Source of the DNA: Isochrysis galbana
Lineage: Eukaryota > Haptophyta > Isochrysidales > Isochrysidaceae
Reading direction: 5' to 3'
Length of the DNA: 64,000 nucleotides
NCBI GenBank assembly: GCA_018136815.1
Contig: CM030940.1
Location: 1,763,501-1,827,500, forward strand
Each line of letters begins with the position of its first letter. The first letter of the stretch is position 1. The notes under the pieces are model-generated. The model saw only the letters and a program-made list of their open reading frames with translations. It did not search any database and had not been told where the DNA came from. A program made the position numbers and the translations under genes. Positions 1-12,205 of this stretch are shown here, piece after piece.

Positions 1-959
1 ACTCTCCACACTAACGTATCCTTATCACGGAACGCACAGGAACCTGCTGACAGCCCGAACAAGGAAGAGAATGCCGACAAGAGAGCGACGGGGCGACGGA
101 CGATCCGACGGGGGCGACAGTTACGCACAGGAATAAGGAGGGAATCTTTGGAAAACCCTTAAGTGATTTGATGAAGACCGAAGTAAAATAGCGCCACGGT
201 ATAATCCAACGGCCAACACCTGAGGGGGAATCAGGGTCACACAAGGGGGCGGTTCCTTGCACCGGCGATACCTGAACGCGCGACTTAGCCTAAAACGCGA
301 GGAGCACGCAAGGAGGTAAGCCAGATGAGGGGCAAGCAGGCGACAAGGGAGGCGACAAAGGAGGCGAGGGCAACAAGGGCGAATGGGCGAATGTAGGATC
401 CTGCGACGGTGACTCGTGGCTAGCCTGCAAGGAGGGAACAAAGAAACGCAAACAACTTCTAAAACAAAAAGGTCGATCGCGGATGCGACACCCCCTTGCT
501 AGAATCGAGCTTCCATGCGAGAGAGCAATGAGAGCGAAACAAAACCACGCAAGGGAGGAGCAAAGACGAAACAGCTAAACGAAAGGGCAGCCACACCCGT
601 CCGGACGGTTAGGTGAAGAATCGGCGGTCGGCACGGCAGTCCGCAAGACCGCAGGATTCAGCATAATAGCCCCCTCTCTTCTCTCTTTTACGAGAGTTTT
701 ACCTGAGGGTTTAGGCGGTGTGGCTAACGCCCAACTATTACACGGCTGGCCCTGTTACACTTGCTCCCCCGGGGGGGGGTTAAGTGCAGTGGTTTTGCAA
801 GGCGATTTTCGTGCGGGCAGAAAACAAGAGATCTCCACGCGGGGGGAACTATTCGGCGGCCGCGGGGGGGAAATTCGGCGACCGCGGGGGGCTAGGTCTG
901 CTAGGTTTTTCTACCTTTCCGCCGATATCGCCCTTGTTCCCCATCCCCCCACCTCTTTC
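1..959. other. Gene-poor, repeat-derived DNA
   Basis: I see no supportable gene. Short open frames on both strands overlap one another and match nothing I recognise. G-runs flanked by CGCGG around 770-900 resemble those at 6,940-7,060, so this is probably decayed mobile-element leader sequence. Confidence 0.5.
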
Positions 960-1070
960 CCTGCCCCCCTGCATTCCTTTATTTTTATCTAGTCGGTTTC
1001 CGGGGTCCGGCCCAAGTGCACTACCATGGCGAACATGGGCCTGGTTCGGAGTTCGGGTTTAGGGCAGGCC
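960..1070 (+). repeat. Dispersed repeat family T, copy 1
   Basis: This shares an ordered series of blocks with 8,680-8,800 (reverse), 11,310-11,410 and 41,960-42,070. The blocks are a CATTCCTTT start, a CGG..CCGGGGTCCGG core, GTGC.CTACC, then CCTGGTTC and GGCAGGCCT. Four copies on both strands indicate a transposed or retroposed family. No coding capacity is visible in the shared part. Confidence 0.55.
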
Positions 1071-1159
1071 TTTGGGATGTCTGTTTGGTGATCCTTGGGG
1101 CGTGCGTGGAGTTGCTGTGCTTCATGCGTGGGGGGCGGCTATCTAGGTATTACAAAGCG

Positions 1160-1275
1160 AAGTGGCGGTTAGGTAAGGGTACGGGTGGGTAGTGGGTAGT
1201 AAGGCGTAACGGCCAAGCACACTGTCTCACATATACGTACTCATACTACACTCGTAGCGGTTCCTTTTTAGTGCA
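1160..1275 (+). repeat. LINE 3' tail, degenerate
   Basis: It aligns by eye with the 3' end of the LINE at 30,743-30,826. Shared blocks are GGTAAGGGTACGGGTGGGTAG, then CACACTG.CTCAC, then a CGTAGCGG block, and finally a short T-run. It is likely the 3' end of a heavily 5'-truncated LINE insertion. Confidence 0.45.
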
Positions 1276-2175
1276 AAGGCATGATATCATCGATATAAAC
1301 TATCGCTTATCGCCTTAGGGAGAGGCGTGGCGAGTGAAACCCTTTCGCCTGGTCACGGCTCGCTCCATAGTCCCAGTCTACAGTCTATAGGGTCAAACTA
1401 TGTGAGCCAATAGGTTTCTTCTTGAAGCTTGAAGATGAAGAATAGGAGAACACGATTCTAGGAAATTGACTGCCCTCCCGGTCATAGTTACCAACATAAA
1501 GCTAGCTTGTGTAGCTAGAGGTGTGTGGTGTTTGGCTGAAGAGGAGTGCAAATAGTTAGCAGAGAAATGGTGGAGCGCATAGGGCATGCTGCCACCAAGA
1601 AGAACAATCGAAAGAGGCCAGGAGGAAAAATCACCTCTGGCTAGCAGCCCGTAGTCCGTCCTCTTAACATGTGCCGAGTGGTGGGTGCGGACACTTTATG
1701 TGCTTGGGCCATCGTGGTTGGAGGCGGTAGCACAGGCAGACGGGCATGCAATATTGTTGCATGCGTATCGCTCACATCGTCGCGTCCACGCAGAAGGGTT
1801 GGCTGTGCTCCTCTCTTGCTCCGCCAGCTCAACATCATCACCCAAGGCGACTGGAGAAAGCGTCACGCCGTGTTGTATGAACATGTCAGTGGCCAACAGG
1901 TTGGTTTGCTATTCGCCCTCTTGCTGAGCCTTGTTGTTATATGCGCGCGCGGCATCGCGTGTTGATCGCACTCAATGATCTGTGAAAAGGCGCATCGCGA
2001 AACTGCCAGCGTCGGCCACGAATCCATTAAAAGGTGGCTACACGACGGAAATAGAGTCGGTGCAAGTAGACACGACAGGAAGATGCCGTCGCATACGCAT
2101 ACGCTTCAGTTGGCGGCGAGGAGCTTCCCAATGGCAAGCGAGCGAACAAGGGGCCTCCAAGGAGGCCCCATCCAA
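1276..2175. other. Intergenic DNA, no gene seen
   Basis: Short frames of 60-100 codons occur on both strands but none has recognisable domains or splice structure. The right end is the 3' flank of the CEP104-like gene on the minus strand. Confidence 0.5.
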
Positions 2176-4961
2176 TCAACTAGCGCGACGCGGATTGGAT
2201 TTGCACTCTTTCATGAGGTGTTGACGTAGCTTGCTCGCATCCTGGGGTAGCTCCCGCTTACAAAACGGGCAGCCATAGTACTCTATGTCCTGCCCAAGAG
2301 GCGGCGGGTACCGGAAAGCCTTAGAGCAGTCGCACTCGTGAATCAGGTGCTCGTTGAGCCCGGCGCACTCCACCACCTGCATCGAATGAGATCAGGAGGT
2401 GTCGGAGGCAAAGCGCGACATGGTGCAAGAGCGCAACGCCACCCACCGAGGAGCGGGATGGGGAAAAGCGACGACATGCCGTGACATCATACCTGAGCGC
2501 ACTGCTCGCACGACGTGAGCATGGGACATTCCTTCCAGAAGTGGAGATCGAGGGCCTCCTCACTCTCCCATGCCGGATTGCGTTGCAGGCAGAACTGGCA
2601 TTGGTCGGGGTCTACGATGTCCTCCTCCTCTCCCACGCCGACTGGCTCGTCGTGTGGCGGCCGCACCGGCGGCGGCGCAGGTGGCGCCACGTGACCTCCA
2701 CCCGTAGCACCGCGCGTTGCAGCTGGGTGGACAGAGGGTGACAAACCTCCCCCGCCTCGCTCGAGCGATTCGAGCAGAGGATCGCGCAGCGCAGGCTTGA
2801 GGTCAGCCAGGTGCCTGCTGAAGATATTCACGTCACCCACGAGCGCATAGAGCTCGTGCGCCACCTCGGTCGCCTCGGAGCGCACGGCGCCCGAGGCTGA
2901 GCCGAGCGCCTCCTTGACCAACTTGAGAGCGGGAGTCGTCAGTACCGACACCATGTTGCCGTACTCTTTGAGCAGGCGCTTGAGCGGCGTGAGCCTGCCC
3001 AACCACGCATGTGCGTTGTTGCGCTTACTCGCGGGCAACGGCGCGACGAGCAGGTGGCCGATCGCGACAGGCCCCAATCCTTCGACGTTGCACATTGCAA
3101 AGATGCCGCCCTCGGCCGCCTCGCGAACGCGAGAATTTGAGTCGCCCAGCTTGTCCCTCCACTTCTCGAGGAGAGGCCGCAGCTCGCGCTCGGCATCCGA
3201 AGGGGCGCAAAGCGACGAGATGGGTGAGGCGAGGAGCGCCGACTCCACCTCGAACGAGGCGAGGAAAACGTTCACCATCTTGTCTGCCGCTCCAAGGAGC
3301 ATTACGCGCACTGCGCCCGTCACGAGGCCACGCCCCCGATCCATCTTGGAGGGCAGCACCGCGCCAATGCGCGACATCGCCGCCTGACGGACGGACCATG
3401 TGCGCGAGTAGAGCCCCCCCACGAGCTCCTCGCCAAAAAGCTCGAGAAGCCCGTTGGCGTCGGCCTCCTTGCGCGCCGCCGCCGTAAGCGGCTCTGCTGG
3501 CGGGACGTCGTCCGCCGAGTCGATCGACGAGGCGGCCTCCGGGGGTGGCGGCCTCGCGGCGCCAATCGGCCGCTCATCATGTTCTCGCTGGTTGGTAGCG
3601 CGGCGTAACCCACCCAGACCTGCTGCAGGTGGCATCTCCTGCGGGGTGCGGTCCCTCACCGACATGTTTGCGAGCTTGGCCGCTGGTGGGTCGGGCACAG
3701 CGCTGCCGAGGAGTTGACTACCAGAGGCGGGTCGTGAGCTGCGAGCACCGTCCATCGACGGCCTTGCCGCCGGCGGTCCGGGCTCTGCCGCCGGCGCTTG
3801 CGACTGCGGCGGAGGTGTACCCTCGCGCGGCAGCGGGCTGGCGAGCGCCGACCGCGGCGGCGGCTCCACCTCGGGCAGACTGTCCTCCTTGGCGATCGAT
3901 GGCGGCGGCTGGCGGTGCGGCGGCACATACTCTTCCTGCGGCGCGGGTGCTGGCGCGAGAGCCTCTTGTGCCATCCGGTTGATCCTGTCCTGCGCTGCCT
4001 GCAACTCGTAGTCGCGTGAGGGGTCGCTGCTCTCGCTCGGGTGCTGCGCAGCTCGGGGCATGACGCTGGAGCGCCGTGCAAAGGGCGACAGCTCAGCAGG
4101 CACCACAGCGTGCGGAGGCGCAGGCGGTGGCGGCTGTGGCACGCCGGCCGACGCCCGGAGCACATTGATCTCGTCCTTGATCAGCTTGGCCGCGTCGTAG
4201 TCCTCGCGCGCCACCGCTGCGATTTTCTTGCGCTCCAGGTCACACAGTTGGACGCCCACGGCGCGCAGCTTCTCTATGCTAACCTTGAGTCGCTTCGCCT
4301 CCTCGTAGTCCTCGGCCGCCACTGCCGCGTCCTTAGCCGCGAAGAGCTCCTGCAGCATGGCCATCACGCCACCGTCGATTGCCGGCTCCCGCCCGGCGTC
4401 AGCAATCGGCGGGGGCCGCTCCGCCATCGCCACAAGCGGCTCGACTCGCGGAGCGTCCAGCTCGCGCGGTCCAACCTTGGCGCCGCCAGTGCCCACCACA
4501 CGGATCGCGAGCACGCCCAGCTGGTTGTACAAGTTGTGCTCGTTGACGTGGCACTTGTGCAGCAGCAGTCGTAGGTAGTGACCCTCAGCAAGCCGCGGCA
4601 CGTACACCGTCTTAAGCTCGCGCGCCTGAAATTTAGATCGCTCGTTGCCGTCGAGGGAAAAGTGGCCCAGTCGCGTGAAGCTGACTCCGGCGACCCCTCT
4701 CGCCGGCGGCGTGGAGACGCCGGGCGCGAGAGTTCCGATGAAGAGCTCTACGCGTGTTGCAATCTTGAACTGGTGGGAGAGGAGCTGGACCTGCTGGACG
4801 CTCGCCAGGGAAGAGAATTTGAGGATGAGCTCCTGAGGGAAGTCGCAGAAGTGGGCGCTCTGCCAGCCGCGTGAGGCGGAGTGGAAGCTCTCGAGCTCTC
4901 GTGCGGGATGCTCAGCATCCTCAGATGAGGCGGCTGTGACGGTGTACGTGAGCAGACTCAT
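2176..4961 (-). CDS. CEP104: CEP104/FAP256-like ciliary tip protein
   Basis: Two exons, 4961..2493 and 2376..2176, joined in phase 0 by a canonical GT-AG intron, give about 889 residues, close to animal CEP104. Domains in order are an N-terminal jelly-roll-like segment (about 1-165), a charged helical region with two UVR-like motifs (AAEDYEEAKRLK and AREDYDAAKLIK, about 215-290), a long Pro/Ala/Ser linker, and a TOG-type HEAT array (about 505-760). Paired CxxC..H..C zinc fingers form the C-terminus, and the second exon completes them (CEQC, CPFC). CEP104 proteins cap axonemal microtubule plus ends at the ciliary tip, so the organism probably makes a cilium. The start is the first ATG of the long exon. 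A GA/CT tract lies within 100 bp upstream. The splice is supported because it finishes the finger array; the order of domains makes other TOG proteins unlikely. Confidence 0.9.
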
Positions 4962-5039
4962 CCCAAAGGCGTGGGTGAGCTGCGGAGAGCCAACGAGAAG
5001 GACGCAGCGCCGTCACGATCCGCCGGACGCCGCTTTCCA

Positions 5040-5790
<751 letters not shown>

Positions 5791-7185
5791 GCCCCCCCCC
5801 CCCCCCCCCCCCCGCCCGCCCCGCCCTAAAAGTACTTTACTCACCGCGGGTCAGGGGTTCCAAATAGTTTTAAAACACCCGACCTTAACTGTTAGAACGT
5901 TAGAACACCGCTCCGATCTCCCGCGTGCGCCGCCCACTCAACCTTCTGTCGCTTCTTCCGTTTCTTGTTTCTTCCGGGGGGCTGTCTCCGGTATTGCTCC
6001 CCCCCCCGGTACAGTGCCCACCGGTACATATGCCCCTCCCCCGGGTACAATGCCGTGGCAATCGAGTCCACCCCCCATCCCACGTTCGCGACGGAACGCG
6101 ACGCTGTTAGAGCAAGGCTGATCTCACTCTTGGAGATTGCCTGCGAGGGCGCGCCGGCAGCTAGCGCGGAACGCGGTTCTTGTGGGGAGCTCATGGAGCT
6201 TTCCTCGGGGTTGACTACGGGCATGGTGATCGACGCACGACGCACGACGCACGCACGGAGCACGGTGGGCGCGGAAGTGCGGAAGGAGGCTTGTGGGAGG
6301 TGGTGGCAGCGACTGGGGGTGGCTCAGGCGCGTGCTTGACTTGTATTGACTCGTTGACTCGGGGTATAGACTCGGGAACTCGGGGGGACTCGCTTGGGAA
6401 CACGGTGGGCCTCGACGAAGTTGCTACAAAAATCACTCACAAGAAACCAAAAACCAAAGTCCTTGGGCTCAGAAAACTAACGTAAACACTCCGGAATCAT
6501 ACGATAAACAAACCCCTCCCCGCGCGGCGAAGGCTGAAGTCGCGATCGCTCGTCATGCGCGAAGAAATACGGAAAGAGAGCGCAAAACTACGCAAACGAA
6601 GGGTTCGAACTATCGTTAAAGAGAAACTCGTCCGCTGAAGCCAACGCGGAGGGTCGAGGAGAGGTCCAAACTCGCGCGGGGGGAGAAGGCGATGTGCGGA
6701 GAGACCTTCTTTCTAGACAAGCGACGAGCAAGGGGCGACGAAACAAGACGCGAGACGCGAGGCGCGTGCCATTCGTTCTTCCTTTCTTTCATCGAAACCG
6801 CGACGAAACTAACATTAAACGTCGGTGCCCCCTCCGCGAGGATCGCGAAGAAGAACGGACGAGATGGAGGCAATCATCGAAGGAACCGCGAGAGGAATCG
6901 AAGCGAGGGGGGGAACAACGACGGCCGGAGGAAACGAACCGCGCGCGGGGGAGAAGAGAACCTCGCGCGGGGGGGGGGGGGGATTAATATAACGGCCGGA
7001 GGCGACGGACGGCACGCCGAGGGAAAGAACCTGCCGCGGGGGGGGGCGAGGGACCGAGGGCACGGCGGGGCAGCGTGGGAGGGCGCGAGGCCGATCTCGG
7101 AGCGAGATCGCGTCCTTTCCCTCGCGGAGCGCGGAGAGACCCCCCACGAGATATCTTGGGACCGGAGAATGTTTTGGACGAATCT
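5791..7185. other. Repeat-derived intergenic DNA
   Basis: No supportable gene. Around 6,660-7,180 there is purine-rich DNA with many CGCGGGG runs, which may be the leader of the family R3 mobile element that follows. Short frames have no recognisable features. Confidence 0.45.
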
Positions 7186-7510
7186 TCTTGCCGTCGGCCG
7201 AGGAGAGGCGGACGGAGAGAGAGAGAGAGAGAGTCTCGCAGAGCGACTGCAGAACGAGAAGTCGAAGTCATGCCGGTTTATTACCTTAAACGAGCCAACA
7301 ATTACAGTAACAGCAAAAACAAAATTCGAATCGCAAATTTCGAGACCAAAACCTGCAAACCTGGACTTGAGACCATGGGGAATCCGAATCTGTGTGTCTT
7401 GTGCGTCAGTGGCAACACGGGGAACTGTTCAATTGTAATTGTGAGCGCGTACCTTACACGAATATTCATGCCTACAGCCTTCAGATGGGCAGGAATACAA
7501 CAGACGCTCA
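7186..7510 (+). mobile_element. Family R3 element fragment, copy 1
   Basis: The first 100 bp nearly match 50,684-50,790 and the following 240 bp match 38,166-38,375 in reverse orientation. The shared part can be read as the start of a protein (YYLKRANNYSNSKNK here, YLPTRDNYRNGKNK in the 38-kb copy). Similarity is therefore kept at protein level, which suggests a coding mobile element and not a simple repeat. I do not recognise the protein family. Confidence 0.55.
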
Positions 7511-7605
7511 TCTCGCGAATTGCGAATTGAAACTGAGCCTCACTAAAGCTAAAGGCGACAGGACGATCCCTCCGCTACATGTCCCCATCAAACCTCAAAC
7601 TTAGC

Positions 7606-7850
7606 CCGGTCACTCACCCTTTTTAACCACTATTTCCCACCTCCCCTGGGTGTCCAAGGATTCCTCAGGGTCCCCCCCTACCTGCCCCGGCAACTCCCTC
7701 CCCCCTCCGAACGACCCCCTCCCGCCCCACGAATGGCAATGGCGTCGGTGAGTGACTCCCCTCCCTTCCCCCGCTCGTGGCGGTCTATTTTGGGAGATTG
7801 GGGCGGGCGCTCACGGGAGAGAATCGAAATGGTGAATGTGGGTTTCGAAC
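7606..7850 (+). mobile_element. Family R1 leader and gag start, plus-strand copy
   Basis: Starting at CGGTCACTCAC and TTTTTAACCACTATTT, this matches the reverse strand of 8,400-8,665 and 58,640-58,862. It includes an ATG (7,733) for a peptide beginning MAMASVSDSPPFPRSWRSIL, equivalent to MASVSSDSPALSGPWKSILG in the 8.5-kb copy. Near 7,840-7,850 it runs head-on into family R2 on the other strand, forming an inverted junction. Confidence 0.6.
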
Positions 7851-8275
7851 ATGCGAGGACTACAGGCTCGTAGGCAGAGGGCCGTTCGATCGAGCCGGCA
7901 GCTGACGCGGCTGTGAAAGAGTCGTTGGTTGTTGCTTGCGGGAAGATGTAAGATGTCTGAAAGGTCATAGTAGGAGTCGGGTCTGACAGTGTCTGCCATC
8001 GAGCGCTTCGAGCGGAGAGGTAGACTGAGGTTCAGAGGATTGCAACGCGTGGCGTCGGAGAGTAGAGACGAGGCTAGCTAGCGAGCTAGTGGGAGAGAGA
8101 GAGAATGAAAGTGAGAGCTTCTTAGTTAGGTCAAAGGTAGACACGAGGGGCTACAACGCGGGGACTCAAAAAAAGCTGATCCCCAGAGACACACAAACTA
8201 AACCAAACGGGGCGAAAACTAACCACACTTGGACGGACGGCCAAGCGTCGGCACCAAGGCAACTTAGCAGCGCAC
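7845..8275 (-). mobile_element. Family R2 5' leader and ORF start, copy 1
   Basis: On the minus strand this matches 52,300-52,735 almost throughout: a roughly 270-bp leader, then an ATG at 7,999 for MADTVRPDSYYDLSD, as against MVEAVRPDFYYDLSD in the other copy. This copy has a small insertion after the DLSD codons that shifts the frame, so it is broken. The conserved leader plus ORF start looks like a retroelement 5' end. The family is not identified. Confidence 0.6.
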
Positions 8276-8321
8276 GGACATGCGACAGGGGGGGGCGGCA
8301 CAACGAGGGCAGACCTCGCTG

Positions 8322-8665
8322 GGGCTCCTCACCAGCTGGCAGCCATTGCGAGGCCGACAGCCGGCGATCGGCCGACGCGGAACCTCCGCGTTTCTTATGG
8401 GGATTCGCCCGACATTCACTGCTTTGATTCCCTCACGCGCGCGATCCTCCCATTCTCCCAAAATAGACTTCCATGGGCCGGACAAGGCGGGGGAGTCACT
8501 ACTCACCGACGCCATGGATTTTCGTGGGGTAGAGGGGGTTCGCGCGGGGGGGGGGGGTCTGGGGGGGCAGGTAAGGGGGGTCCCTAGGGAATCCTTGGAC
8601 ACCCAGGAGGGGTGGAAAATAGTGGTTAAAAAGCGTGAGTGACCGGCCTATTACGTGAGAGACGA
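8322..8665 (-). mobile_element. Family R1 leader and gag start, copy 2
   Basis: Near-identical to 58,530-58,862, also on the minus strand. Reading right to left there is a CACTCACGCTTTTTAACCAC leader, a C/T-rich stretch, and an ATG at 8,515 for MASVSSDSPALSGPWKSILG, open for about 80 codons. In the 58-kb copy a copia-type protease region lies downstream, so this is probably the gag start of a Ty1/copia-like element. Confidence 0.6.
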
Positions 8666-8679
8666 GAGACCCCACGCTC

Positions 8680-8800
8680 AGAACCTGGCCCAAGAAAGTG
8701 CACCTGGACCGGACCTCGGAAAGCCCGAACAAAAAGGAATGAAGGGGGTAAGGGAAGGAGGTGGAGGGAAGGGAGATAAGGGTGGTGCCGGCAGAAACGG
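8680..8800 (-). repeat. Dispersed repeat family T, copy 2
   Basis: The reverse complement shows CATTCCTTTTTGTTCGGGC, GAGGTCCGGTCCAGGTGCAC and GGGCCAGGTTC, in the same order as the other family T copies. It abuts the R1 leader, so T may be part of, or a preferred target beside, that element. Confidence 0.5.
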
Positions 8801-8947
8801 AAAGGAAGCATTACCTAGATAGCAGTAGGTGTTAGCCGCGAATCTTTAGATGTTTTTTTATGTGTGCTGCACACACCCGGCTAGATTCGTTGCATAGCGC
8901 AGGCACGGGCTACAGTGAGCGTGCTCTCGGCGCCTGATCACTATTCC

Positions 8948-11093
8948 TCACACGGTGCATCCCTTGTGATGGGCGCTCACGTAATCGTACTGATGTATCC
9001 AAAAGTTGGCGGCGTACTTAGTGCCTTTCAACACTGGCAGCGCCTCGTGGTGCGTGCGATCGTCCTTGGTGAAAGGGCGGTCGTTGAAGGTGGCCGGCCA
9101 GAGTACTGCTCGTCCCTTCTTGGGCTGCACGGTGAAACCGCCATCGAACTTGGTTCCTCCCCCCTCTTCAACATCTGCATCGACCAAGATGTGGGTCATG
9201 AGTGAGAGAGGATAAAGGAGCCGCTCAGAGTTTGAGGGAGCATCAGACTTCGCTCAGAGCTCTGATATCTTGCGCCGGCGCAAGATGCTGAGAGAGCTGT
9301 CACACACGCGGGGCGATGGCGGCACCTGAAAGATAAAGGAAGAAAGTGTACACTCGTGGACCGCACGGCATACTCTCGAGCTCAGGAATAGTGTCATGGT
9401 GCCTCCGGTAAAACTATAGGGACGGGGCAGACGTGTCAAGTGAGATGCACAATCCTTTAGCATCCCAAGACCCCTCGCGCCTCGCCGTCTTTAAGGCAAT
9501 TCATGCGTGTTAATCAGCAGGCGACGCTATCGTCCTCTAGGTTCGCCTAGAGCGATACTCAGGCCGCACGTGCTTGTTGTACGAATCGAATGGCCGGAAT
9601 TGACAAGAACGAGCAGGATGGGCTAGCATGAGGCCATGACTGCGGGATGCAGCATCCATGGCCGTGTTTTTATTGTACCTGACAATCGGGGTCATTGGGC
9701 GCTTTGCAAGGCATATATCGTAGGAGCTGGATGAATTCAGAGTAGTTTGTGGAAGGCACCCGAGTCACCTGCATTCATAAAGCGCGGGCTGGTCAAATGC
9801 ATTGACATGAGCGCAGCATGGCGCCCAACGACTTGGGCAGTGTTCCACTCTCCTTAGACATGCGCTCCGAGAGCGCCTGCACATGCTTGTCGGCAAGACA
9901 CTCCTTCGTGTCACACCACGTGGTCCACGATGTTCGAATCTCAGAAGTGAGAGGGATAAATTCGCCATCATCCGAGCGACCACCTGTGGATCCCGGCAAG
10001 ATCGACGCGCTCACTAGCGTGGGGCGATGGATGGAGCCGCAGGGAACGTACACCGCAATCCTCACGGGAGTCGACCGTCACGTTCGGACTTGGGCAAAGC
10101 ATGCTGCCGGCCACTCCGCGCGCGTGAGACGCTTGTGCAGTAGTCTGAGGGGCGCTCGCACGCCAATACCGGAAGCAGTAGAGCGAACAAATCTGCCCTC
10201 GGCGTGCTTGAGGAGTGCGTCGACCTCCTCGTCTGTAATGAAGTCCTCAAAAGTGATTACAGGCGGATCCTCCGAAAGCAGCTAGGATGGGAGGGGCGAG
10301 ACAAAGATGGGTGGCTCGTGGAAGGGAGGCTAGTAGGATGCCACTGAAATTGGCCGTGCAGGGATACTGGCCGGTCACCTGCGGCGAGTATTGCGGGAAG
10401 TTGGACATGGCGATTTCGAAGGTCTCGCGCATCGCGCCTGGTGGTACGGCTGGCTTGGCGTCCGGGTCGACAGGGCATCGCTTCTTGAAATCGAGCATAT
10501 CGCACGTTCCGCAGGTGGCGGCGCATCTGTAGCCGCAACAAAGATGAGCAGGCGTTATGGGCACGCCGCAGAGCGTATACTTTGATTTCCACCCATCGCC
10601 CCGCGAGCTACGCAAACAACCCAGCCCCGTCCTTGAGAATGACCACTATAGCCTCACATCACGCCACTCACTTGAGCTTCATGTAGACTGGATTATTTTC
10701 ACATTCTCCTTGTGCCGCCCATATGCCGCAAGAGCCGCTCGTGTCTTTGTCTCGGCAGCTGGCGTCAGGCACGGGAACGCTGACCGAGGGTGGGCAGCCG
10801 CAGGATAAGGAACAGTGCACGGACATGTACGCCTGACGCGCCACATGCGGCCGGCTTGGGTGAACAAGAAGGCGGAGAGTGCAGGAAGGGCTCCATTCCA
10901 GCTATCGTTGCTCAATCTGGTCATCTACAAGGTGCGCGCAGCGTACCGGGTTATTTTGGCACTCTCCATCGGCCGCCCAGAGCGGACAAGCGTCGGCTAC
11001 TTCCGCCGAGTCGGAACACTCCGCACCACGCGAGCTCTGCAGCAGAAGCGCAAGCGCAAGCAGCTGCAGCACGTCGAGCATCGCCCGCCGCAT
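8948..11093 (-). CDS. Secreted ShKT-domain prolyl 4-hydroxylase
   Basis: I resolve eight exons: 11093..10947, 10832..10672, 10526..10379, 10281..10170, 9983..9853, 9768..9679, 9413..9326 and 9174..8948, giving 367 residues. A signal peptide (MLDVLQLLALALLLQ) is followed by two ShKT-like Cys domains (about 25-62 and 70-115) and a 2-oxoglutarate/Fe(II) prolyl hydroxylase domain. Catalytic residues are present: HxD at about 268-270, distal His about 335, and 2OG-binding Lys about 345 within PVLKGTKYAANFW. The family hydroxylates prolines in secreted proteins in the ER or Golgi. Seven reading-frame joins are consistent. One donor, at 9,852, reads AAG|GAGAGT, so it is a GA donor or a T-to-A change from GTGAGT. 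If that intron fails the protein is truncated. ShKT modules attached to P4H domains are also known from algae and nematodes. Confidence 0.88.
9255..9286. repeat. Tandem perfect palindromes inside an intron
   Basis: CAGAGCTCTG (9,255-9,264) is followed at once by a 20-bp perfect palindrome at 9,267-9,286 with arms ATCTTGCGCC and GGCGCAAGAT. Both lie in the last intron of the prolyl 4-hydroxylase gene. Confidence 0.85.
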
Positions 11094-11204
11094 CCGCGCA
11101 CACAAGAGGCGTAACTCGTAATTTATTTGGGGGCCGGAGGATGGATCCAGGTTTCCGCGAGCCCAAAAGGAGCGAACAAGGTTTAATGGAGCAACCCAGG
11201 GATA

Positions 11205-11995
11205 AAAAAAAAACATCTGAAGATTCTGGGCTACACACCTACTAGACTAGGGTACTTCCCCATCCCTACTGTCACCGCCCTTAACTTCCCTTCCCTCCAC
11301 CTCCTCCCCTTTCCCCCTTCATTCCTTTGTCTTCGGTATCCGGGGTTTGGCTCGGGTGCGCTACCACGAGCCTGGTTCAGAGCGCGTGTTCCGGGCAGGC
11401 CTGTTGCTGGTCAAATGTCGTCGCGTGTCTGTCGGGTCGCGGGCGTGCTCGTCCTTTTCTCACCCTTTCTGGTCGCTATCGTGTCTCGGTGGGTTTATGT
11501 CCAATCGAGGTGTACCTCGTCACAGGCTTATTCTGGTTCGGGTCTCTCGGCAATTATATATGCCACCCCCATCGAGGTGGTCAGGGTCCGCAGCTCTAGA
11601 CTTGGTTCTAGCTTACCTCTTGCACCTATTGTGAATAAAGGGTATACATCGTTCATGTCGATCCTTTTCTTCGGCTGTCTGCCCATGCCTGCTTGGGCGG
11701 TCCTTGCCGAGTCTGTTGTACTCGCAAATAGTAGTGCCTTGCTTAGCGTCGTGTACCTATCTATCGTTCTTATCAGCACTGATTCCTCCGAGAATTCAAT
11801 GCCATCGTAGTGTATCCTGTAGAAGTCTGTTAAAATATATCTCCACGCTAGAGTGTAGAGTATGGAGAGCGATCGCGGTGTTTCCCCCCCGGGGTGCATG
11901 AAAAGGTTATCTATGATTACTTCTTCCCTGCTTCTACCGCTTCGGGGGGTGTACCTTGCCAGTTTGTCGAGCGTTTCGAATATGTTTACTACTAG
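11205..11995 (-). pseudogene. 5'-truncated LINE relic
   Basis: The minus frame 11,995 to 11,528 encodes the C-terminal tail of the LINE protein. LAWRYILTDFYRIHYDG aligns with LAWRYILTDFYNIQYGNSDG of the 25-30 kb element, and MNDVYPLFTIGARGKLE with the KKMVSPLYTVDKDFNIG region. A 3' UTR-like stretch then runs to a T-run on the minus strand near 11,205. The upstream end is cut exactly at a GAGCGA repeat. A family T repeat lies inside the 3' portion at 11,310-11,410. Confidence 0.75.
11310..11410 (+). repeat. Dispersed repeat family T, copy 3
   Basis: This has the same ordered blocks as at 960-1,070: CATTCCTTTGTCTTCGG, ATCCGGGGTTTGG, GTGCGCTACC, CCTGGTTC and GGCAGGCCT. It is in plus orientation within the 3' part of a minus-strand LINE relic. 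Confidence 0.55.
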
Positions 11996-12205
11996 CGAGA
12001 GCGACAGCGAGAGGGAGAGGGAGAGGGGAGGGAGAGCGAGAAGCGAGGAGCGAGAAGCGCGAGCGCGAGCGAGAGCGAGAGCGAGAGCGAGAAGCGAGGA
12101 GCGAGAGCGAGAGCGAGAGCGAGAGCGAGAGCAAGAGCGAGGAGCGAGGAGCGAGGAGCGCGAGCGCGAGCGAGAGCGAGAGCGAGAGCGAGAGGGAGAG
12201 CGAGC
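11996..12205. repeat. GAGCGA hexanucleotide microsatellite
   Basis: Imperfect (GAGCGA)n and (GAGAGC)n array. It begins where the truncated LINE reading frame stops, so the LINE either inserted into the array or the array expanded at the insertion junction. Confidence 0.85.
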
